The notes below the pieces were generated by a model that did no database searches, had not been told where the DNA came from, and was given only the letters and a program-made list of their open reading frames with translations. The position numbers and the translations under genes were made by a program. From positions 16,820 to 80,819 of the forward strand of contig CAJMQV010000003.1 of assembly GCA_905215575.1 (NCBI GenBank): a stretch of 64,000 bases of DNA. Reading direction: 5' to 3'. Shown here piece by piece: positions 33,686 to 44,098 of this stretch; position 1 is the first letter of the stretch, and each line of letters opens with the position of its first letter. This stretch comes from an uncultured bacterium (lineage in GTDB: Bacteria; Bacteroidota; Bacteroidia; Bacteroidales; Bacteroidaceae).

Positions 33686-34570
33686 TTAATTAATGTTTTC
33701 TAGATCCAGATTGTGAATTTCGCTGCAACGACGCTGCACAACACTGCGAAGCTCGTCCATGTCAATGTTCCAGGATTCCTGCATATATGTTTTGACCAAC
33801 TCCAGTTTTCGGGTGACTAACTGGGCACCTTCTTCACCGCAATCCTTCAGCATGGCATCCCATGAGGCCTGGTCTTGAGTGATGTAGGTTGACAAGGTCT
33901 CTGCAAAGTCCTCATCAGGCTGTTCCATGGCATATGGAGTTACGAAACCTCTCTTGTGCGCTGTAGAATCGGCTGTTTCTTCCCATTGTGAACCGATGTA
34001 GCCACTTTCGGTGATTGTCTTGAAGTCCGTGCTGTAAGGTTTTGTCTGATGCAGGATATGTGAGAACTCATGATGCATGACGTGGAAGTAACTGGTATTC
34101 AACTGCTCCGGATGCTGGATATAATTGTCTATATAGTTTACATTATAGAGCATAACCTTCATACCACCTTCTGCGGTACCCAGCATCTCGGTTTGGGTGT
34201 CGGCATTATAGGCCGATGAACCGATGAGCATGATCTGTTTGGGCACATAAGTACGCATGAAGTCGATTCCGGCAACTTCGTCATAGGCTTCCAGCCAGAC
34301 ATATTTTACGATTTTTGAAAGTTTGATGGCATTCTCTGTCTTTACCGGAGCCAGATCGTAGGCCAGATTACTTTCGATGTCTTCCCATTTGTATTTTACA
34401 TCAATGTTATATGGAGCTACATAATTATTCAGCAGCCACTGGTCAAAAGCATTGCGTTCGGGTGCTGTTGTATCGAAGTTGCTTCCAGGAGTGACTTCGT
34501 CCCGGTCGCATGAAGTGGCACCGAAGCAGCAGGCTGCCAAAAACAGATAACCTATATATTTTCTAATCAT
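33686..34570 (-). CDS. Substrate import-associated zinc metallohydrolase lipoprotein (TIGR04549)
   Basis: A 294-aa lipoprotein (Cys near residue 21, 'CCFGATSCDRDE'). 'FHVMHHEFSHILHQT' contains HExxH, the zinc-binding and catalytic motif, and downstream acidic residues ('QPDEDFAETLSTYI') can complete the site. Proteins of this type are found next to SusC/SusD pairs and are thought to trim the imported substrate on the cell surface. The zinc site suggests peptide hydrolysis, so this operon may take up peptides or glycopeptides rather than plain glycans. That substrate inference is weak. Confidence 0.85.
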   Translation of the reverse strand: MIRKYIGYLFLAACCFGATSCDRDEVTPGSNFDTTAPERNAFDQWLLNNYVAPYNIDVKYKWEDIESNLAYDLAPVKTENAIKLSKIVKYVWLEAYDEVAGIDFMRTYVPKQIMLIGSSAYNADTQTEMLGTAEGGMKVMLYNVNYIDNYIQHPEQLNTSYFHVMHHEFSHILHQTKPYSTDFKTITESGYIGSQWEETADSTAHKRGFVTPYAMEQPDEDFAETLSTYITQDQASWDAMLKDCGEEGAQLVTRKLELVKTYMQESWNIDMDELRSVVQRRCSEIHNLDLENIN

Positions 34571-34611
34571 TTGGTTTACTTGTTAATTTGTGATCTGTTA
34601 TCTATGATATA

Positions 34612-36168
34612 TTATGATCTCGGATTTGCTTCCAGACCGGCTAATATGACATCTGCCGGAAGCTGGATGGCACGACGTGGATCGTCCGCTTTCAACTCAT
34701 CGGTTACGGTGATTTCCTTGTCTTCGATAATTCTGCGATAGATGGTAATACCATAACGCTTGATGTCGCCCCAACGCAGACCTTCGTGCAAGGTTGTAAT
34801 ACGACGGGCATGCAGGATGAATTGAATCAGGTTTTCTTGTGTACCGGCTTCCAATGCAAAATCCGGATGAAGTTCCTTCTTGACAGTCGGTTCAGTCGGT
34901 GTGTAATAAGCAATATTGCCGTAGAACTGATTGATGTTTTCTTCTGTCAGCTGTACCTTGGAAGTGGTATAGGCGTTCAGCCAGCACTGCATGTCGGCAA
35001 TGGCCTTGGTGTACTGTTTGGTCAGTGCATAGGCTTCTGCGCGGACGAGTAAGGTTTCGTCGGTGTTGAAGGCTGAACTGATGATATTATAATAACCGTT
35101 GCCCAAAACCGGATCGGTATACTCCATATAATAGAGCGGGAACTTTCTGAACACCACTTTAGGAATGCTGGTATAGTCTGCCGGCTGCTGTTTCAGAGTG
35201 CTGGTGCAATCTCCCCAAACTCCGGTTGAGCTGCAAGTTTCTGTTTCTGCAATCGTCGGGTTGTGGCAATAACGGTTTGAGGTTGTCAACGGACCGTTGT
35301 AAAGTCCCCAGAAAGAACGTGAGGTTATCAATAACAGGTTTGCCTGTTCTGTGGTGCTGATATAGGCGTTAGGCTGATGATCTTCATTTAAAGATAACTT
35401 ACCCAAGGCTTCCCAGTCACGCAGCACCAGACTGGCATTGTCGCCCAAAACTACGTTGGCACATTCAATGGCACGTTCGTATTTTCCATAATACAAATAG
35501 AAACGTGCAGCAAAGGCAAAAGCAGCTTTTCGGTTGAAGTGATATTTGGGTACGCTGTAATTGTTGTCATTAATCAAAGCAAGACCTTCTTCGATATCTT
35601 TGGCAATCTTTTCGTAAGTCTGACCGATGGTGCCGCGCTCATAGCTTGGATTGACCGTAGTTTCCGGCTTGGTGCTGTAAGGAATACCCAATGCAGTATT
35701 CTGATTGCTGGCAGTCCAGGCATTGCAGAAAATGTAGCTCAGCATGAAGTGTCCGTAAGCACGACACAAAAGAGCTTCACCTTTCTGTGCTTTCAAATCT
35801 TCGGTGTCACCCAATTTCTCGATAGCTTCCAGAGCATGATTGCTGACGGCAACGGCTTTATAGCATGCTTCCCAATAAGCACCCGGACTGTCGTTACCGG
35901 ATTCTTTTGTATCTTTCCAATGATAAACCTCTTCTGAAAGACGGTCTAACTCCATATTTCTGGAACCGTTGTCATCTGTATTGTCTGATGAAAATTCTGC
36001 CAGCATATTCCAATTGGCAGTGGGATAGGCATCCACAAGCACCTTACTGATCTTTTCAGGTGTATTCAATTCTGTACGGTTATCAGGCATTGTATCCAGA
36101 AAGTCGTTGCATGATGAGCATGCAAACAGAATAGATGGAACAACGATTGCTTGCAATATTTTTTTCAT
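34612..36168 (-). CDS. SusD/RagB-family nutrient-binding lipoprotein
   Basis: A 518-aa lipoprotein (Cys at about 20, 'LFACSSCNDFLDTMPDNRTE') with the SusD-type helical TPR scaffold and the conserved C-terminal 'LIQFILHARRITTLHEGLRW' followed by 'GDIKRYGI'. It caps the SusC channel and captures the substrate at the outer membrane. It lies directly downstream of susC (30-bp gap). Confidence 0.93.
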   Translation of the reverse strand: MKKILQAIVVPSILFACSSCNDFLDTMPDNRTELNTPEKISKVLVDAYPTANWNMLAEFSSDNTDDNGSRNMELDRLSEEVYHWKDTKESGNDSPGAYWEACYKAVAVSNHALEAIEKLGDTEDLKAQKGEALLCRAYGHFMLSYIFCNAWTASNQNTALGIPYSTKPETTVNPSYERGTIGQTYEKIAKDIEEGLALINDNNYSVPKYHFNRKAAFAFAARFYLYYGKYERAIECANVVLGDNASLVLRDWEALGKLSLNEDHQPNAYISTTEQANLLLITSRSFWGLYNGPLTTSNRYCHNPTIAETETCSSTGVWGDCTSTLKQQPADYTSIPKVVFRKFPLYYMEYTDPVLGNGYYNIISSAFNTDETLLVRAEAYALTKQYTKAIADMQCWLNAYTTSKVQLTEENINQFYGNIAYYTPTEPTVKKELHPDFALEAGTQENLIQFILHARRITTLHEGLRWGDIKRYGITIYRRIIEDKEITVTDELKADDPRRAIQLPADVILAGLEANPRS

Positions 36169-36198
36169 TTTCTTTTTTTATACTTTGTAATACACTTG

Positions 36199-39100
36199 TT
36201 AAATTCCTAATCTAAGAGTAAAGGTAAACTGACGGGGTACTGGTGAAGCAACACCACCGGAGTTGATGAATTCCGGATCTTGTCCGTTCAGTTTCTTGTC
36301 TGCATAGAGAAGGCAAAGGTTGGTTGCCTGTAATTTTGCTGACAGGCTGGATATCTTCAGAGTAGAGCAGATCTTTTTCGGAAAATCATAGTTCAAAGAG
36401 ATTTCCTTCAGACGGATGAATCCTCCGTCGGCTACTCTTTCTGTTGAATAGTTATAGGCATTGTATGCCGTTGCGAGCTGAGTATTGTTATAATACTGAC
36501 GGTAGCTCAATATGGTTGGAATAGTAGTATACTTCTCATCGCCCGGTTTCATCCAGCGGTTCTGGAACTCGCGTGAAGTAGCGGTAAGGTCGGTATATTT
36601 AGCGCTGAATACAGGGTCCAGACGAACAACATTACCGCCAGAGTAGGTGATGTAGACATTCAGACGGAAGTTCTTGTAAGAGAAAGTATTTCCTAAACTA
36701 CCGCTGAAAGTCGGGTCGGTCGGTCCTTCATACTTCAACCAAGAGAAGTCGTCGCTGTATTGGAAACTCAGATCTGTACTGGTTATCTCACCCTTTTCGT
36801 TATAGAATGTCGGGATACCGTTTTCGTCCAAGCCTGCAAATGGAATAGAGAACAATCCTCGGTGTGGGTAACCCACCATGGTGAATCCGGTACCGCTCAC
36901 ATAGTCCATTGTAGAAGCGATGGCATTCAGTTGGGTTACTTCATTCTTATAAACAGAATAGATGAAGTCTGTTGTCCATCTGAAGTTCTTGTTCTGAATG
37001 TTGGTTGAAGAGATGCTCAATTCAAAACCATGTGATTTCATGGCTGCAACATTGGCATATTTGGAAATTTCTCCTCCAACACCCTGAGTTCTTGTTGTTC
37101 CGATCAAATCATGGTTGTCGCGAGTATAGAAATCCATGCTGGTGTTGATTCTATTGTCGAACAGACCGATTTCCACACCGACATTGAACTCAGTTTTCTT
37201 TTCATAAGTCAGATCGTCGTTTGCCAGCATAACCAGTTCCAAACCGCTTTCCTGAGTTCCGGTCATTGGGCGGAATGGGTTGTAGCTTGAGAATATTGCT
37301 GTAGAGTTGGTCAAATTCGGACCACGGTCTCCGGTCAGTGAGTATGACAGCTTCAGAGAAGCGGTAGATACAACATCTTTTATTGGAGCGAAGAATTTTT
37401 CCTGATCCAGATTCCATCTACCGGAGATGTTCCATGTAGGCAACCAGCGTGCTGAACGTGAACGTCCCAGTTGGTTTGTACCCTCGTAACGTACAGTACC
37501 GTTTACAGAATATCTCTGCTGGTAGGCGTAGTTGGCATTGAGGAAGAAGGCGGCACTTCTGGAATGAGTGTGTGACAGACCGTAATAGCTGGTTCCCTGC
37601 TCAATAGCCTGCTTGAAATACTGATAGATATAGAATGGAGTTTCTCCCATTTCATATTGCATACCGATACCATTGAAGGTAGAATAGTCGTAGTCGGTAG
37701 CATTGGTTTCCATACCTCCGTATACATTAGTCAAGTGGTCGTCTTTCCACAGACGGTTCCAAGAGAATGAAGTACGGAAATCAAATCCTTTGGTCTTATA
37801 GTCTGTGCGGCGATAGATACCTCCTTCCGGCAGTACACTGATAGGAAGGTCGTAAGGATGATCCGGATCCGGGTACAGTTTGTCATTGGCATCGATGATG
37901 ATGGAGTTGTCCATAGCACGGTAGGCGTTAGCCTGATTGGATTCATCCTTGATGAAATGCTCGTTGTCTATCGTATTATATTTCAAAGCACCCAAAACAC
38001 TTAATTCCAATTCTTTCACGGGGGCCCATTTCAATTCTGTCTGGAATTTCAAGTCGACCGTATTCAGTTCGATATAGTTATTATCCAGTTCCTTGAAGAT
38101 GTTGAAGTCTGCATAGTTGCGACGATAAGTCTCCTTTGGATCAAGTGTGCGTGAAGAGTTCAGTGCATAAGAATAGGGGTTAATGTCAAAATCACGGCTG
38201 ATTTCTCCATCTACCAGATTCACAGCCTGACTGGAAGTTCCCGGGGCCTCCTGTTTTCTGTATGCTGCGTTGCTGAGCAGGTTCAAAGTTACTTTTTTAC
38301 CTAGCTTATAAGATGTGTTTAAGTTAGCGGTATAGCGCTGCACTCCACTTTTCAGATACCATCCCGGATCGTTCATCAAACTCAGTGAAGCATAATAGGT
38401 AGCTTTGTCACTACCAGATGACACACTGATAGAGTGGTTTTGCATGACTGAATTGCTGAATAACTCATCAAACCAGTCTGTATTTCTTTGTTCTGCCTGT
38501 TGCAGATAAGCGTTGCGTGCTTCGACTGTATTTGCCAGGGCAAACTGTCCGGTTGTCGGATCATAAGTATTAATCAGCTGCCACATTTTTCCATAAACTC
38601 CGCTGTTAGGAGCGTTGTACAGACCGTTTGTGTTGTCACCAGAAAAGTTCAGCCAACCTTTTGCGGCCATTTCCCGATATACATCCATCTGATCTTTGGA
38701 GTTCATGATATTATAATTATTGTAGCTGGGCTTCATGCGTGTGGTAAATTCTCCCGTATAATTGATACGGCTTACACCGGCTTTACCTTTTTTGGTTGTA
38801 ATGACGATGACGCCGGCCATAGCTCGAGCTCCATAAATAGAGGTTGCAGAACCGTCCTTCAGAATCTGGAAACTTTCAATGTCATCAGCATTCAGTCCGG
38901 CAATGGCAGAACTTAACAAAGTTTCCACGTCACCTGTTGCCAACTCGTCGGCACCAATGTTGATCACATCTTCTTGAATCACACCATCTACGACCCACAA
39001 AGGTCTGCTGCTTCCGTAAATAGATGTCGCACCACGAACTCTGATTTTAGGAGCAGATCCGAAGGTTCCTGATACGTTCTGTACAGATACACCGGCTGCT

Positions 39101-39531
39101 CTTCCTTCCAATGAGCGGCTGATATCTGCCATTCCGTCTATTTTCATTTTCTCGGCATCAATCTTTACCGTTGCACCGGAGAAAAGACGTTTGTCCATTT
39201 TCTGCATACCGGTGACTACGACTTCGTTCAGATTCTTTTTCTCAGATCGAAGCACGACTTTTATATTTTCCTGAATAGGAACTGTCTGGGTATTGAAACC
39301 CATGTAGAAAATCTCTAAATACTTAGATTCGTTTGGAATGTTTTTGAGAGTAAAACGTCCGTTAAGATCCGTAACAACACCCAATGAGGTGCCTTTGACT
39401 TTAATTGTGGCTCCCATAAGCGGCTCGTTGAAGTCACCGTCGATAACGACACCAGATGCCTTCTTCTGTGCCCAAGAGCTATGGCTAAAAGCCAAAAGGG
39501 CAAAAAGAAATAGTAAAACTTTGTGTTTCAT
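36199..39531 (-). CDS. SusC/RagA-family TonB-linked outer-membrane protein
   Basis: A 1110-aa protein from the ATG at 39531 (the upstream in-frame extension has no signal character). Domains in order: signal peptide, carboxypeptidase-regulatory-like domain ('KASGVVIDGDFNEPLMGATI'), TonB box-plug ('NLNEVVVTGMQKMDKRLFSG') and a 22-strand barrel ending '...RQFTFTLRLGI'. It imports a substrate through the outer membrane with energy from TonB. It is first in the five-gene operon. A hairpin lies just upstream of it. Confidence 0.93.
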   Translation of the reverse strand: MKHKVLLFLFALLAFSHSSWAQKKASGVVIDGDFNEPLMGATIKVKGTSLGVVTDLNGRFTLKNIPNESKYLEIFYMGFNTQTVPIQENIKVVLRSEKKNLNEVVVTGMQKMDKRLFSGATVKIDAEKMKIDGMADISRSLEGRAAGVSVQNVSGTFGSAPKIRVRGATSIYGSSRPLWVVDGVIQEDVINIGADELATGDVETLLSSAIAGLNADDIESFQILKDGSATSIYGARAMAGVIVITTKKGKAGVSRINYTGEFTTRMKPSYNNYNIMNSKDQMDVYREMAAKGWLNFSGDNTNGLYNAPNSGVYGKMWQLINTYDPTTGQFALANTVEARNAYLQQAEQRNTDWFDELFSNSVMQNHSISVSSGSDKATYYASLSLMNDPGWYLKSGVQRYTANLNTSYKLGKKVTLNLLSNAAYRKQEAPGTSSQAVNLVDGEISRDFDINPYSYALNSSRTLDPKETYRRNYADFNIFKELDNNYIELNTVDLKFQTELKWAPVKELELSVLGALKYNTIDNEHFIKDESNQANAYRAMDNSIIIDANDKLYPDPDHPYDLPISVLPEGGIYRRTDYKTKGFDFRTSFSWNRLWKDDHLTNVYGGMETNATDYDYSTFNGIGMQYEMGETPFYIYQYFKQAIEQGTSYYGLSHTHSRSAAFFLNANYAYQQRYSVNGTVRYEGTNQLGRSRSARWLPTWNISGRWNLDQEKFFAPIKDVVSTASLKLSYSLTGDRGPNLTNSTAIFSSYNPFRPMTGTQESGLELVMLANDDLTYEKKTEFNVGVEIGLFDNRINTSMDFYTRDNHDLIGTTRTQGVGGEISKYANVAAMKSHGFELSISSTNIQNKNFRWTTDFIYSVYKNEVTQLNAIASTMDYVSGTGFTMVGYPHRGLFSIPFAGLDENGIPTFYNEKGEITSTDLSFQYSDDFSWLKYEGPTDPTFSGSLGNTFSYKNFRLNVYITYSGGNVVRLDPVFSAKYTDLTATSREFQNRWMKPGDEKYTTIPTILSYRQYYNNTQLATAYNAYNYSTERVADGGFIRLKEISLNYDFPKKICSTLKISSLSAKLQATNLCLLYADKKLNGQDPEFINSGGVASPVPRQFTFTLRLGI

Positions 39532-39559
39532 AAGTTTTTTGATAGTAGGTATTATAAAG

Positions 39560-39582
39560 GTGAGGGAGATCAACTCCCTCAC
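39560..39582 (-). terminator. Hairpin between the large Omp28-type gene and susC
   Basis: GTGAGGGAG pairs with CTCCCTCAC around a 5-nt loop, 28 bp after the stop of the upstream minus-strand gene. Only a weak T-rich tail (cctttataa) follows, so it may attenuate transcription rather than stop it. Confidence 0.65.
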
Positions 39583-39610
39583 ACTTTATCATATTAATAA
39601 GAATAGATTT

Positions 39611-42600
39611 TTATTTCACGAGTACTTTTTGTACCGTTGTTTGGTTTCCTTGTGTCAATTTCACTAAAACAATACCTTTATATCCTGGTACAGTCAGCTT
39701 GGTGTTTTCTGAGCAGACTGCACTATTCAACAATGCACCATTCATACCAATCAGTTCAACTTTAGCTTCTGATGCACCGGCGATGCTGATTTCATGTCCT
39801 TGACAAGAAATCTGGATCTTTTGAGAATCCTGTGCGTCATTAATACCAGAGGTGATGTCCAGATGAGCCTGAGCTGCATTGATATATTTTCCACTGTTGC
39901 CGTCAATCATCATGACTACCACTTTACAAGAGTTTGCATCATTATATTTAATAGCACTGTTGGTAGTGGTGATTGTAGCTTCGTAAGTGTTTCCAGCTTC
40001 TACATCAGCAGGGATATATCCACCGGTACCGTTGAATGATGTACCGATACATCCTAATGCTACATGGTCGAAATAATATGGAACGACCTCGGCTTTACCA
40101 TAAATACCGCCCTTACCCCATTCTCCTAAGGCTGGAGAAGTTTCGTTGGCTTTATAGTTTGACTGGTATCCTACCAGATTGTCTTCCATAATAACGGCAA
40201 AGAGGTAGATGTTGGTTTCCTTTTCATTCAAGGCAAATTTTACTTTGCATGGAATATCCAAACGCTGAGTGTTGGCATCGTATGTAGCGGTAATGTTGAT
40301 ATCCGCATTGGTTTCTACATTGAATTCCTGGGCTACAACGTCAGACCAAAGAGGATCAGAGCCTTCCGGAGCGTTGAATACATAGTCTGTACCCGAAGTG
40401 GTAGTAATTGATGCCATTGGATAGTAAACACCTTTTCGGTTGATGTTTGCGCTTGGAGCACCGGCGCTACTGCCAAACAAGAATGTTTCGTAAGCACCCA
40501 GTCCGTTAGCATATGGATCACCGGAGTAGGTGTGGATAGCGATCGGAAGAACCAAATCTCCATATTGTTTTTCCAGACGTTCCAAAGTCAAGTGTCCTAA
40601 CGGGCAGTTACCGCAACCCATTCCGGTGTACTCTTCGATGACAACTCTCTTTTCTGGTTTGAAAGCCAGGTTACTGATTTCTGATTTGAATTCAGTTTTT
40701 TCTTCACCGGCAGTTACGCTGATCTGGTAGCTGTTCTTATATCCGATTTTCAAAGGCAGTGGTTTAGTAAACTCAAAGTTATAAACATCACCTGCTTCCA
40801 GATTCAGATCTGTTTTTTCTATGGTTTCGATGACATTGTTGTCTGCATCTTTCAAAGATAAGGTCATGTTTTGTACCGGATCGCCGGATTTTATCAAAAC
40901 ACGTCCTTTAATCTGGATATTTTCGGCTTTGATAACCTGTTCTTCGTTATCGATGGCAACCAGAAGATTCATATTGTGAACCACTTTCATGTCATCAACC
41001 ATAATTACGCTTTGAGCCTTATTGTTGTTCCAGAAAGCAATATAAACATTCTTTCCTGCAAATTCGTCCAGTTTCACAGTACGGAAAGTCCAGTCGTCTT
41101 TCAGTTTGTCTTCACTTGCTCCCGGAGTTTCGCGTTCGCAATATACAACTTTACCCTTAGTCTTGAATTCTTCAACGATTTCCGGTGTCAAGGCATTGAT
41201 CAGTTCGTCTTTCTCCAGAATTACAACTCTCAGCGTGTCTTCTTTTGCGGCTTTATAGCTTTGAGCATTGAATGTCAGTACACATTTGTTATCCGGGATA
41301 AACAATTGAGAAGTAGACATCCAGTCATCGGCTCTTCCATTTACATCGCTATAGCTTGAGTTTGAACCGGCACTGAGATTATTTGCGTCATCCTCATCCC
41401 AGATTGGCATCCATGGAGTTTTCTCCTGTTCAAATCCCAAATCTTGCATTTCAGAAGAAGGGGTCAATTTATCATTGTCGAGCAGCAGCATATCGCCGAC
41501 ACCGGCATCAAAGTTATTTTGATAGATCAAAGTATCATTCACTTCGATAGTACGTTCATAAGAACCAATATAGGTAACAGTATCTGCTACATTACCGTTT
41601 CCGCCAGCAATATCTGTTACGGAACCTGCTTTCAAGACAACTTTATAGTTGCTACCTTTATATAAATATTGTCCCTGAGTTGGGTATACGGCAACCTTAT
41701 TTTCGGATACACCGACAGCCATACTGCAAATAGCTTCTTCTCGGCCTTCGATATAGAGTGCTGCAGAGGCGGTATCTGTAGTTGCAACCGGACAGTCGAA
41801 TGTAAAGACAATCGGGTTTGAACTGTAATTTATTTGTGATACCTTAGAATTTCTATTTGGAGAAACGCCAGTAATGGCAACCGGTACGTTTTCTCTTCCT
41901 AAATAAGAAACCTTAATAGCGTCATTGGTCTTGCTCTTGTCATCTTTCAAAGCAATACATCCGGCCGGAATATTCAATGTATAAGTTTCTCCTGCATTCA
42001 GAAGACTGGAGCGGAATGTTACTTCCACTTCCTTGCTAGAACCGGTAACCAGCGCAAATTTCAGAATTTTAGGAGCGCTGCCTTTATCTCCCTTGAATGA
42101 GATGTCTGACAGACTTCCAAGAACCTGAATATCCTTGTCGAAACTGATACGAATGTTCTTGATCAGTGAGAAGGTTGATCCGTTTGCCGGAGTAATTGTG
42201 TAATTTTTCAGCAGATTTATCTTTTCGGTGCTGGTTTCCAATGCTTCAGGAACATCAACTACATAATTCTTATATAATAACGGGTCTGCTTGTACAGCAA
42301 TAGTCAGTCCGTCATCAGAAATGGCAATAGGAGTTCCTGTTGTATTGTATCCCGTGTTCTTGGTGTAATCCATTCCATAGTGCTGAGACAGGATTTCTGA
42401 AAAGTCATACCAATATCCACCTTGACGGATGCTCCATTCACGGATGGCGTTTCCTGCCGGAGAGGCTGCCAATACGGTTCCGTTATTGCTAATGGTATAT
42501 CCGGCATAGTCACGGGTATAGGTTTCGTTATAAAGTTCAAATTTCTTGGTTGCTATTTCGTATTTGAAGGGAAGGCGGAATTCTGATCCGTCCTGAACCA

Positions 42601-43423
42601 TGTAAGCGATACCGGTTACATAGGTTCCTTTGTTATCCATAAAAGCATCATCAATAAAAAGCAATCCTTCTACTTCTGGAGTCCATTTCCAGTTCTCTTT
42701 ATCTACGGTAAATCCGATTGGATTCCAGTCCTGAGTTTCGCGGTCGTATACATAATAGAAGATATCTACCGGTTGCAGATAGCTGAATGAGTTACAACCT
42801 AAGATATATCTTCCGTCGGCAGAGATCTTTTTCAGTCTGCTTTGATTGTTGTTTGTACCGGTCATACCCTTTTCTGGTAAGTTGGGTACTTCTATCAGTT
42901 TTCCTCCGGCTGAAATATCCCACATGGCAGGACCTTCGGCATAAGAGTCTTCGATGTCCGCATTACCGGTGGCAGTACCTACCGCATACTTTCCGTCAGG
43001 AGTGATCGAATTGATGCAGCCGTTGCTCCATTTGTCAGGAGTGGAAACTCCGGCCCATCTTTTTTGGCTGACTATGTAGAAGGCTGGTTTGCCTCCCTGA
43101 CTACCAACAACGATACTTCCGTCGTTTGTAACATCCAAGGCCTGGAATTCGTTGACAACGCTTGGATCTTCTTTATTGAAAAGGTCAGTTGTTGTGTTTG
43201 TGCTTAAGTCGATCAATTTCGGATAAGCTCTTTTTGAGTCATCTGATGGGCTTTTGGCATCAGCTACTGCCCATTTACCATTGTCCGACATGTTTTGAAT
43301 CATCGCCCCATCTTCATAAGAAAATAGATGAAACGTGGGTTTCTCCGTGTTTTGTGCTCCTCCTCTTATCGTTCCCGTGAACAGGCACAATAATAGAAGC
43401 GGTTTTAAAAATACCTTTTTCAT
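39611..43423 (-). CDS. Large secreted T9SS protein with choice-of-anchor-J and Omp28 thiol domains
   Basis: A 1270-aa protein from the ATG at 43423. A Sec signal peptide comes first ('KVFLKPLLLLCLFTGTIRGG'). Residues ~25-390 have WD/TolB-like propeller character ('DVTNDGSIVVGSQGGKPAFY'). Ig-like domains follow, then a cleaved-adhesin/choice-of-anchor-J-like module ('WTFRTVKLDEFAGKNVYIAF'). An Omp28-like thioredoxin-fold domain has CxxC ('VVIEEYTGMGCGNCPLGHL'), and the last ~70 residues are a T9SS sorting domain ('KGIVLVKLTQGNQTTVQKVL'). Exported thiol-active domains may act on disulfides of surface proteins. It is transcribed divergently from the tlpA-like gene. Confidence 0.85.
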   Translation of the reverse strand: MKKVFLKPLLLLCLFTGTIRGGAQNTEKPTFHLFSYEDGAMIQNMSDNGKWAVADAKSPSDDSKRAYPKLIDLSTNTTTDLFNKEDPSVVNEFQALDVTNDGSIVVGSQGGKPAFYIVSQKRWAGVSTPDKWSNGCINSITPDGKYAVGTATGNADIEDSYAEGPAMWDISAGGKLIEVPNLPEKGMTGTNNNQSRLKKISADGRYILGCNSFSYLQPVDIFYYVYDRETQDWNPIGFTVDKENWKWTPEVEGLLFIDDAFMDNKGTYVTGIAYMVQDGSEFRLPFKYEIATKKFELYNETYTRDYAGYTISNNGTVLAASPAGNAIREWSIRQGGYWYDFSEILSQHYGMDYTKNTGYNTTGTPIAISDDGLTIAVQADPLLYKNYVVDVPEALETSTEKINLLKNYTITPANGSTFSLIKNIRISFDKDIQVLGSLSDISFKGDKGSAPKILKFALVTGSSKEVEVTFRSSLLNAGETYTLNIPAGCIALKDDKSKTNDAIKVSYLGRENVPVAITGVSPNRNSKVSQINYSSNPIVFTFDCPVATTDTASAALYIEGREEAICSMAVGVSENKVAVYPTQGQYLYKGSNYKVVLKAGSVTDIAGGNGNVADTVTYIGSYERTIEVNDTLIYQNNFDAGVGDMLLLDNDKLTPSSEMQDLGFEQEKTPWMPIWDEDDANNLSAGSNSSYSDVNGRADDWMSTSQLFIPDNKCVLTFNAQSYKAAKEDTLRVVILEKDELINALTPEIVEEFKTKGKVVYCERETPGASEDKLKDDWTFRTVKLDEFAGKNVYIAFWNNNKAQSVIMVDDMKVVHNMNLLVAIDNEEQVIKAENIQIKGRVLIKSGDPVQNMTLSLKDADNNVIETIEKTDLNLEAGDVYNFEFTKPLPLKIGYKNSYQISVTAGEEKTEFKSEISNLAFKPEKRVVIEEYTGMGCGNCPLGHLTLERLEKQYGDLVLPIAIHTYSGDPYANGLGAYETFLFGSSAGAPSANINRKGVYYPMASITTTSGTDYVFNAPEGSDPLWSDVVAQEFNVETNADINITATYDANTQRLDIPCKVKFALNEKETNIYLFAVIMEDNLVGYQSNYKANETSPALGEWGKGGIYGKAEVVPYYFDHVALGCIGTSFNGTGGYIPADVEAGNTYEATITTTNSAIKYNDANSCKVVVMMIDGNSGKYINAAQAHLDITSGINDAQDSQKIQISCQGHEISIAGASEAKVELIGMNGALLNSAVCSENTKLTVPGYKGIVLVKLTQGNQTTVQKVLVK

Positions 43424-43462
43424 AATTGCATTATTTTTAATGGTCATTTAGTTTTTCGGCTA

Positions 43463-43470
43463 CAAAAGTA
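43463..43470 (-). promoter_or_regulatory. -7 box for the large Omp28-type gene
   Basis: On the minus strand TActTTTG reads 40 bp before the ATG at 43423 and fits the Bacteroidetes -7 consensus. Confidence 0.5.
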
Positions 43471-43546
43471 CAACAAATTTTTATGTTAGATTAAATAAAA
43501 TAAGAAAAAACTATTATTTTTGTGCGGGTTTTCAATAAAATAATAC

Positions 43547-43554
43547 TACTTTTG
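43547..43554 (+). promoter_or_regulatory. -7 box for the tlpA-like operon
   Basis: TActTTTG, 33 bp before the ATG at 43587. A TTG lies at 43520-43522, spaced slightly long (24 bp). The two divergent -7 boxes are identical in sequence. Confidence 0.5.
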
Positions 43555-43586
43555 CGCCGTAAAAGAATAAATTTGTCAAATACAAA

Positions 43587-44078
43587 ATGAAAATGCGTAG
43601 ATTTTTAAGTCTTGCTTTTGCAGCAATTTTAGGCATGTCTGCCTATGCGCAGTTGCCTTCGGTTAAATTAAAGGATTTGCAGGGTAAAGTTGTAGACACA
43701 TCTTTGTTAAAGAATGATGGAAAACCTTTTATCATTAGTTTCTTTGCTACTTGGTGCAAGCCTTGTAACCGTGAATTGAGTGCTATCAATGAACAGTATG
43801 TTGATTGGCAGGATGAAACAGGGGTTAAACTGGTTGCCGTATCTATTGATCAGGCTCAGAATATTAATAAGGTGAAGCCTTTAGTTGATGGAGAGGGATG
43901 GCCTTATGAAGTCCTGTTGGATCCGAATAGCGAGTTTCGTCGTGCTATGGGAGTTCAGATGATTCCTCATGTATTCGTTATTGACGGAAACGGAAAGATT
44001 GCTTTCTCACACAGTGGCTATACAGATGGTGCTGAGGCTGAGTTGATTGAGAAGGTACGTGAACTGATAAAGAAATAA
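43587..44078 (+). CDS. Secreted TlpA-like thioredoxin
   Basis: A 163-aa protein. The signal peptide is about 1-21 ('FLSLAFAAILGMSAYAQ') and a thioredoxin fold follows with 'FFATWCKPCNREL' (WCKPC) and the cis-Pro 'QMIPHVFVIDGNGK'. TlpA/ResA-type proteins keep periplasmic cysteines reduced or resolve disulfides. The neighbours include two proteins with Omp28-type CxxC sites, so it may be the electron donor for surface thiol proteins. It is first of a five-gene plus-strand cluster. Confidence 0.88.
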   Translation: MKMRRFLSLAFAAILGMSAYAQLPSVKLKDLQGKVVDTSLLKNDGKPFIISFFATWCKPCNRELSAINEQYVDWQDETGVKLVAVSIDQAQNINKVKPLVDGEGWPYEVLLDPNSEFRRAMGVQMIPHVFVIDGNGKIAFSHSGYTDGAEAELIEKVRELIKK

Positions 44079-44098
44079 TTTCTAAAAAGATTTGGAGA

